Positions 59,260 to 64,000 of a stretch of DNA of 64,000 nt are shown one piece after another. The stretch is from Streptomyces sp. NRRL F-525. Its GTDB lineage: Bacteria > Actinomycetota > Actinomycetes > Streptomycetales > Streptomycetaceae. The DNA is taken from assembly GCF_000716605.1 (NCBI RefSeq), contig NZ_JNXE01000018.1, forward strand, positions 1-64,000, written 5' to 3'. Position 1 is the first letter of the stretch; every line of letters starts with the position of its first letter. The position numbers and the translations under genes were made by a program. The notes under the pieces are model-generated. The model was not told the DNA's origin. It saw nothing but the letters and a program-made list of their open reading frames with translations, and ran no database searches.

Positions 59260-60912
59260 ATGAACGCAGACGGCCGTACCAGGCTCAACCAGACGCCCGA
59301 GTGGACCGCCTTGGCCCAGCACCGCGAGGAACTCGGCGAGGTGCAGCTGAGGGAGCTGTTCGCCGCCGATCCCGGGCGCGGCACCGGCTACACCCTCAAG
59401 GTCGGTGACCTGCACCTCGACTACTCGAAGCACCTCGTCACCGACGAGACCCTGCGGCTGCTGCACGCGTTGGCCGCCGCGACGGACGTGTTCGGCCTGC
59501 GGGACGCGATGTTCCGCGGCGAGAAGATCAACGTCACCGAGGACCGCGCGGTCCTGCACACCGCGCTGCGCGCCCCGCGTGACGCGGTGATCGAGGTCGA
59601 CGGCGAGAACGTGGTGCCACAGGTCCACGCAGTCCTCGACAAGATGGCCGGCTTCGCGAACCGGGTCCGCTCCGGCGGGTGGACCGGCCACACCGGCAAG
59701 CGCATCAAGAACGTCGTCAACATCGGCATCGGCGGCTCCGACCTCGGTCCCGCGATGGCGTACGAGGTGCTGCGCAGCTTCACCGACCGCGGCCTGACGG
59801 TCCGGTTCGTGTCGAACGTGGACGGCGCCGACCTGCACGAGGCCACCCGCGACCTCGACCCGGCCGAGACGCTGTTCATCATCGCCTCGAAGACCTTCAC
59901 CACCATCGAGACGATCACCAACGCGACCTCGGCCCGCGACTGGCTGCTCACCGAGCTCAAGGCCGGTCAGGACGCCGTGGCCAAGCACTTCGTGGCGTTG
60001 TCCACGAATGCCGGCAAGGTCAGCGAGTTCGGCATCGACACGGACAACATGTTCGAGTTCTGGGACTGGGTCGGTGGGCGTTACTCGTACGACTCGGCGA
60101 TCGGCCTGTCGCTGATGATCGCCATCGGCCCGGACCGCTTCCGCGAGATGCTCGACGGTTTCCACCTCGTCGACGAGCACTTCCGCACCGCGCCCGCCGA
60201 GTCCAACGTGCCTTTGCTGCTTGGCCTGTTGGGTGTCTGGTACGGCAACTTCCACGACGCCCAGTCGCATGCGGTGCTGCCCTACAGCCACTACCTCTCC
60301 AAGTTCACCGCGTATCTGCAGCAGTTGGACATGGAGTCGAACGGCAAGTACGTGGGCCGGGACGGCCAGGAGGTCGACTGGCAGACCGGGCCGGTGGTTT
60401 GGGGTACCCCGGGGACGAACGGGCAGCATGCGTACTACCAACTCATCCACCAGGGAACGAAGTTGATCCCGGCGGACTTCATCGGCTTCGCCGAGCCGGT
60501 GGCCGAGCTGAGTGACGGGCTCAAGGCGCAGCACGACCTGCTGATGGCCAACTTCTTCGCGCAGACACAGGCGTTGGCGTTCGGCAAGACGCCGGACGAG
60601 GTGCGGGCGGAGGGTGTGGCGGAGGAGCTGGTGCCGCACAAGACGTTCAAGGGCAACCACCCCACGACCACGATCCTGGCCCGCGAGCTGACCCCGTCGG
60701 TGCTCGGGCAGCTGATCGCGCTGTACGAGCACAAGGTGTTCGTCCAGGGCGCGGTCTGGAACATCGACTCCTTCGACCAGTGGGGCGTCGAACTGGGCAA
60801 GGTCCTCGCCAAGCGCGTCGAACCCGCCCTGAGCGAAGGCGCGGACGTACCGGGTCTGGACGCGTCGACGACGGCCCTGGTCGCCAAGTACCGCGAGCTG
60901 CGCGGGCGTTGA
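59260..60912 (+). CDS. pgi: Glucose-6-phosphate isomerase
   Basis: 550 residues, the long PGI form. [16 protein letters not shown] [39 protein letters not shown], the catalytic Glu in [12 protein letters not shown] and the final [14 protein letters not shown] are diagnostic. It interconverts glucose and fructose 6-phosphates and converges on the oxidative pentose-phosphate genes. A bidirectional terminator follows. Confidence 0.97.
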   Translation: MNADGRTRLNQTPEWTALAQHREELGEVQLRELFAADPGRGTGYTLKVGDLHLDYSKHLVTDETLRLLHALAAATDVFGLRDAMFRGEKINVTEDRAVLHTALRAPRDAVIEVDGENVVPQVHAVLDKMAGFANRVRSGGWTGHTGKRIKNVVNIGIGGSDLGPAMAYEVLRSFTDRGLTVRFVSNVDGADLHEATRDLDPAETLFIIASKTFTTIETITNATSARDWLLTELKAGQDAVAKHFVALSTNAGKVSEFGIDTDNMFEFWDWVGGRYSYDSAIGLSLMIAIGPDRFREMLDGFHLVDEHFRTAPAESNVPLLLGLLGVWYGNFHDAQSHAVLPYSHYLSKFTAYLQQLDMESNGKYVGRDGQEVDWQTGPVVWGTPGTNGQHAYYQLIHQGTKLIPADFIGFAEPVAELSDGLKAQHDLLMANFFAQTQALAFGKTPDEVRAEGVAEELVPHKTFKGNHPTTTILARELTPSVLGQLIALYEHKVFVQGAVWNIDSFDQWGVELGKVLAKRVEPALSEGADVPGLDASTTALVAKYRELRGR

Positions 60913-60918
60913 GACACC

Positions 60919-60954
60919 GAAGAGCCCGTACGACCGAGGTCGTACGGGCTCTTC
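60919..60954. terminator. Bidirectional terminator between pgi and pgl
   Basis: A perfect 16-bp stem GAAGAGCCCGTACGAC (60919-60934) with a four-base CGAG loop, between convergent genes. Confidence 0.9.
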
Positions 60955-60989
60955 AACAGGTTGCCGCCTAGCCGGTGTAGCAGCCGGTA

Positions 60990-61772
60990 TCAGGCCGAAG
61001 CCGGCGGATACAGCGCGCGGGGCAGCTGGGAAGCCGCCGCCGCGTCCAGCAGCCACAGGGTGCGGGAGCGACCCTGCGCACCGGCCGCCGGTGCCTGGAT
61101 CTCACCCGCGCCGGACAGGGCGATCGCCGCGGCCTCCGCCTTGTCCTCGCCGGCCGCGAGCAGCCACACCTCGCGGGCGGAGCGGATCGCCGGGAGGGTC
61201 AGGGTGACCCGGGTCGGCGGCGGCTTGGGCGCGCCGTGGACGCCGACGACCGTGCGCTCGGTCTCCCGTACGGCGGGCAACTCCGGGAAGAGCGACGCCA
61301 CATGGGTGTCCGGGCCGACGCCCAGCATGAGGACGTCGAAGGTCGGGACCGAACCGTGGTTCTCGGGACCGGCGGACCGGGCGAGTTCCTCGGCGTAGCC
61401 TGCCGCCGCCGCTTCCACGTCGTTGCCGTAGAGACCGTCGGACGCGGGCATGGCGTGCACGCGCTTCGGGTCCAGCGGCACCGCGTCGAGCAGTGCTTCG
61501 CGGGCCTGGGTGACATTGCGCTCCGGGTCGCCCTCGGGCAGGAACCGCTCGTCGCCCCACCACAGGTCGAGGCGGCCCCAGTCGACGGCGTCCCGGGCGG
61601 GCTGACCCGCCAGGGCTGCCAGCAGACCGTTGCCGTTGCGACCGCCGGTGAGCACGATCGAGGCGTAGCCGCGCGAGGCCTGCGCGTCCACGATCTTCGT
61701 GATCAGGCGGGCCGCGGCGGCCTGGGCCATCAGTTCCTTGTCGCGGTGGACGACGAGTTGGGGAGTGCTCAC
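60990..61772 (-). CDS. pgl: 6-phosphogluconolactonase
   Basis: 260 residues, DevB/SOL family. ASIVLTGGRNGNGLLAAL, LDLWWGDERFLPEGDPERNVTQAREALL and DVLMLGVGPDTHVASLFPE (active-site region) fit the family. VTLTLPAIRSAREVWLLAAGEDKAEA follows. GTG start overlapping the opcA stop (GTGA). Third gene of the zwf-opcA-pgl operon; it hydrolyses 6-phosphogluconolactone made by Zwf. Confidence 0.95.
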   Translation of the reverse strand: MSTPQLVVHRDKELMAQAAAARLITKIVDAQASRGYASIVLTGGRNGNGLLAALAGQPARDAVDWGRLDLWWGDERFLPEGDPERNVTQAREALLDAVPLDPKRVHAMPASDGLYGNDVEAAAAGYAEELARSAGPENHGSVPTFDVLMLGVGPDTHVASLFPELPAVRETERTVVGVHGAPKPPPTRVTLTLPAIRSAREVWLLAAGEDKAEAAAIALSGAGEIQAPAAGAQGRSRTLWLLDAAAASQLPRALYPPASA

Positions 61773-62866
61773 TGATCAGCCTTCTTGACCGGGGGCATCT
61801 TCGCGGGGGTGGGCCGGTCGGCGCCCCCGCTCTCCGGGGAGGACGGCTGCACACCGGTCGCCGCCGGCTCCGTGACCGCCCGCACCGGCAGCGCCGGCAC
61901 CGGCTGAGCAGCCGCCTCCGCCCGCTCCGCCGCCGACTGGATGCCGCCCAGCCGGTCCACGCCGAACCGCAGCGCGGACGCGTAGGTGTCGTCCGGGTCG
62001 AGCCTGCGCAGCTCCTCCGCGAGGAGTTCGGACGTCTCGCGGCGCTTGAGCGCCACCGCGCGGTCCGGCTGGCCGGGCAGGGCCAGGGTGGCCATCGCCC
62101 CGTCGGAGCGGTGCAGCGTGATGGGGCCGCCGGTCGTCTCCAGGCGGACCTGGGTCAGACCGGGACCTGCGGAGACCGCACGCCGGACATGCACGTGCAG
62201 GCGGTCGGCGAGCCACATCGCGAGCAGTTCGACGCTCGGGTTGGACTCCTCGCCCGCCACCTCGACGGAGACGATCTCGGAGTCGACCTGGTCGAGCGCG
62301 GCGGCCAGCATCGAACGCCACGGGGTGATGCGGGCCCAGGCCAGGTCGGTGTCGCCCGGCTCGTAGCTCTCGGCGCGGGACCGCAGCTCGTCGACGGGCT
62401 TCTCCGCCGCATAGCTGTCGGTGACCCGGCGCTGGCTCAGGGCGCCCAGCGGGTCGTTCGCCGGGTCGCGCGGCGCGTCCACCGACCACCAGACCACCAC
62501 CGGCGCGTCCGGCAGCAGCAGCGGCAGCACCACGGACTGGGCGTGGTCGGAGACCTCGCCGTAGAGCCGCAGGATGACCGTCTCGCCGCTGCCCGCGTCC
62601 GCGCCCACCCGCACCTCGGCGTCGAGGCGGGACTGGGTGCGGTTGCGGGACGAACGCGAGACGCGCTTGATGACCACGAGCGTGCGCGAGGGGTGCTCGT
62701 GCGACGCGTCGCCCGCGGCCTTCAGGGCGTCGTAGGCGTTCTCCTCGTCCGTGACGACGACGAGGGTGAGCACCATGCCGACGGCCGGGGTGCCAATGGC
62801 GCGGCGGCCCTTGACGAGCGCCTTGTTGATCTTGCTGGCAGTGGTGTCGGTGAGGTCTATTTTCAT
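61769..62866 (-). CDS. opcA: Glucose-6-phosphate dehydrogenase assembly protein OpcA
   Basis: 365 residues. MKIDLTDTTASKINKALVKGRRAIGTPAVGMVLTLVV, PLLLPDAPVVVWWSVDAP and DLAWARITPWRSMLAAALD are landmarks of OpcA, which promotes assembly and activity of Zwf in cyanobacteria and actinobacteria. The last about 40 residues are a Pro/Ala-rich tail ending in KKADQ. The ATG overlaps the zwf stop (ATGA). Confidence 0.96.
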   Translation of the reverse strand: MKIDLTDTTASKINKALVKGRRAIGTPAVGMVLTLVVVTDEENAYDALKAAGDASHEHPSRTLVVIKRVSRSSRNRTQSRLDAEVRVGADAGSGETVILRLYGEVSDHAQSVVLPLLLPDAPVVVWWSVDAPRDPANDPLGALSQRRVTDSYAAEKPVDELRSRAESYEPGDTDLAWARITPWRSMLAAALDQVDSEIVSVEVAGEESNPSVELLAMWLADRLHVHVRRAVSAGPGLTQVRLETTGGPITLHRSDGAMATLALPGQPDRAVALKRRETSELLAEELRRLDPDDTYASALRFGVDRLGGIQSAAERAEAAAQPVPALPVRAVTEPAATGVQPSSPESGGADRPTPAKMPPVKKADQ

Positions 62867-64000
62867 GGCCGACGCCAGCTCCGTCCCTCTCGTGCGAGCA
62901 TTTCGTCCGCCTCGACCGGACCCCACGTCCCGGACTGGTACTGCGCGGGCTTGCCGTGCTTGTCCCAGTACTGCTCGATCGGGTCGAGGATCTTCCAGGA
63001 GAGCTCGACCTCCTCGGTGCGCGGGAAGAGGTTCGAGTCGCCGAGCAGGACGTCGAGGATCAGGCGCTCGTACGCCTCCGGGCTGGACTCCGTGAACGAC
63101 TCGCCGTAGGCGAAGTCCATGGAGACGTCCCGGATCTCCATCGAGGTGCCGGGCACCTTGGAGCCGAAGCGGACCGTGACGCCCTCGTCGGGCTGGACGC
63201 GGAAGACGATCGCGTTCTGGCCCAGCTCCTCCGTCGCCGTCTGGTCGAAGGGGGAGTGCGGGGCGCGCTGGAAGACCACCGCGATCTCGGTGACGCGGCG
63301 GCCCAGGCGCTTGCCGGTGCGCAGGTAGAAGGGGACGCCCGCCCAGCGGCGGTTGTCGACCTCGACCTTGATGGCGGCGTAGGTGTCGGTCTTCGACTTG
63401 GGGTCGATGCCGTCCTCCTGGAGGTAGCCGACGGCCTTCTCGCCGCCCTGCCAGCCCTCCGCGTACTGCCCGCGGACCGTGTTCCTGCCCAGGTCCTTCG
63501 GCAGCCGTACCGCGCCGAGCACCTTCTCCTTCTCGGCGGCCAGCGCGTCGGCGGAGAAGGAGGACGGCTCCTCCATCGCGGTCAGCGCCATCAGCTGGAG
63601 CAGGTGGTTCTGGATGACGTCACGGGCGGCGCCGATGCCGTCGTAGTACCCGGCCCGGCCGCCGATGCCGATGTCCTCGGCCATGGTGATCTGGACGTGG
63701 TCCACGAAGGACCGGTTCCAGATCGGCTCGAACATCGTGTTGGCGAAGCGGAGCGCCAGGATGTTCTGGACGGTCTCCTTGCCGAGGTAGTGGTCGATGC
63801 GGAAGACCTGGTCCGCGGCGAAGACCTCGTGCACGACCTTGTTGAGGTCCTCGGCCGACTTGAGGTCGTGGCCGAAGGGCTTCTCGATGACCGCGCGGCG
63901 CCAGGAACCCTTCTCCTGGTCGGCGAGACCGTGCTTCTTCAGCTGCTGGATGACGACCGGGAAGGAGCGCGGCGGCACCGACAGGTAGAAGGCGAAGTTG
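62863..64000 (-). CDS. zwf: Glucose-6-phosphate 1-dehydrogenase (partial, N-terminus beyond right edge)
   Basis: About 379 C-terminal residues are present. At the edge the frame reads NFAFYLSVPPRSFPVVIQQL and continues KPFGHD, then the active-site signature FRIDHYLGKETVQNILALRF. VQITMAEDIGIGGRAGYYDGIGAARDVIQNHLLQL and FYLRTGKRL follow. It makes NADPH and 6-phosphogluconolactone from glucose 6-phosphate. First of the three overlapping pentose-phosphate genes visible here. Confidence 0.97.
   Translation of the reverse strand, partial: NFAFYLSVPPRSFPVVIQQLKKHGLADQEKGSWRRAVIEKPFGHDLKSAEDLNKVVHEVFAADQVFRIDHYLGKETVQNILALRFANTMFEPIWNRSFVDHVQITMAEDIGIGGRAGYYDGIGAARDVIQNHLLQLMALTAMEEPSSFSADALAAEKEKVLGAVRLPKDLGRNTVRGQYAEGWQGGEKAVGYLQEDGIDPKSKTDTYAAIKVEVDNRRWAGVPFYLRTGKRLGRRVTEIAVVFQRAPHSPFDQTATEELGQNAIVFRVQPDEGVTVRFGSKVPGTSMEIRDVSMDFAYGESFTESSPEAYERLILDVLLGDSNLFPRTEEVELSWKILDPIEQYWDKHGKPAQYQSGTWGPVEADEMLAREGRSWRRP

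Overview
The window looks like a stretch of Streptomyces chromosome. The DNA is very G+C rich, coding codons end almost always in G or C, GTG starts and 4-base stop/start overlaps are common, several promoters appear leaderless, and the gene set (whiA, rbpA, opcA, TerD proteins, uvrA/B/C, gap-pgk-tpiA-secG) is typically actinobacterial. From memory, the order resembles the S. coelicolor SCO1935-SCO1980 region in reverse. That is recollection, not a search.

Left part (1-16.6 kb), mostly minus strand: a PEP-synthase-like protein running off the left edge, an unpaired gltD, a DUF1772 membrane protein, a DUF2293 protein, a nucleoside-kinase-like protein, a CBS-pair protein, CorA, a methyltransferase, a pseudouridine catabolism pair (PfkB kinase and psuG), a zinc formaldehyde-dehydrogenase-type enzyme with a classical terminator, an MFS transporter, ogt, a secreted glycerophosphodiesterase and a MHYT-domain membrane protein.

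Middle part (16.6-43.3 kb): uvrB, a TerD protein, a TerD protein with a long degenerate C-terminal region, and a TerC transporter preceded by a yybP-ykoY-type (Mn2+) riboswitch. Then a Cax antiporter, an MHS permease, aroQ, a polar amino-acid ABC importer, small metabolic genes, uvrA, a LacI regulator with a sugar kinase, a Rieske lipoprotein, an XRE-like regulator, and a putative sensory module: stand-alone receiver, solute-binding lipoprotein, large histidine kinase and NarL-type regulator.

Right part (43.3-64 kb): the overlapping operon uvrC-rapZ-yvcK-whiA, about 1 kb of degenerate non-coding repeats, a secreted M14 carboxypeptidase, the glycolytic genes gap, pgk and tpiA, secG, an rbpA paralogue, an MFS exporter, pgi, and the convergent pentose-phosphate operon zwf-opcA-pgl. 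zwf runs off the right edge.

The most striking regulatory signal is a repeated promoter of the form TTGTCAGTG-N8-TAnnnT, the RecA-independent DNA-damage promoter known from actinobacteria (PafBC-linked in mycobacteria). It lies before uvrB, uvrA, ogt and, in weaker form, uvrC. It also lies before a TerD gene and an MFS exporter with no known repair role. Other notable structures are two identical 28-bp LacI-type palindromes 12 kb apart, one of them between convergent genes; a long hairpin near 5.4 kb; a probable 50-codon gene near 43.5 kb; and an over-represented palindrome CACGCGCGTG. No rRNA, tRNA, CRISPR array, insertion sequence or prophage was seen.
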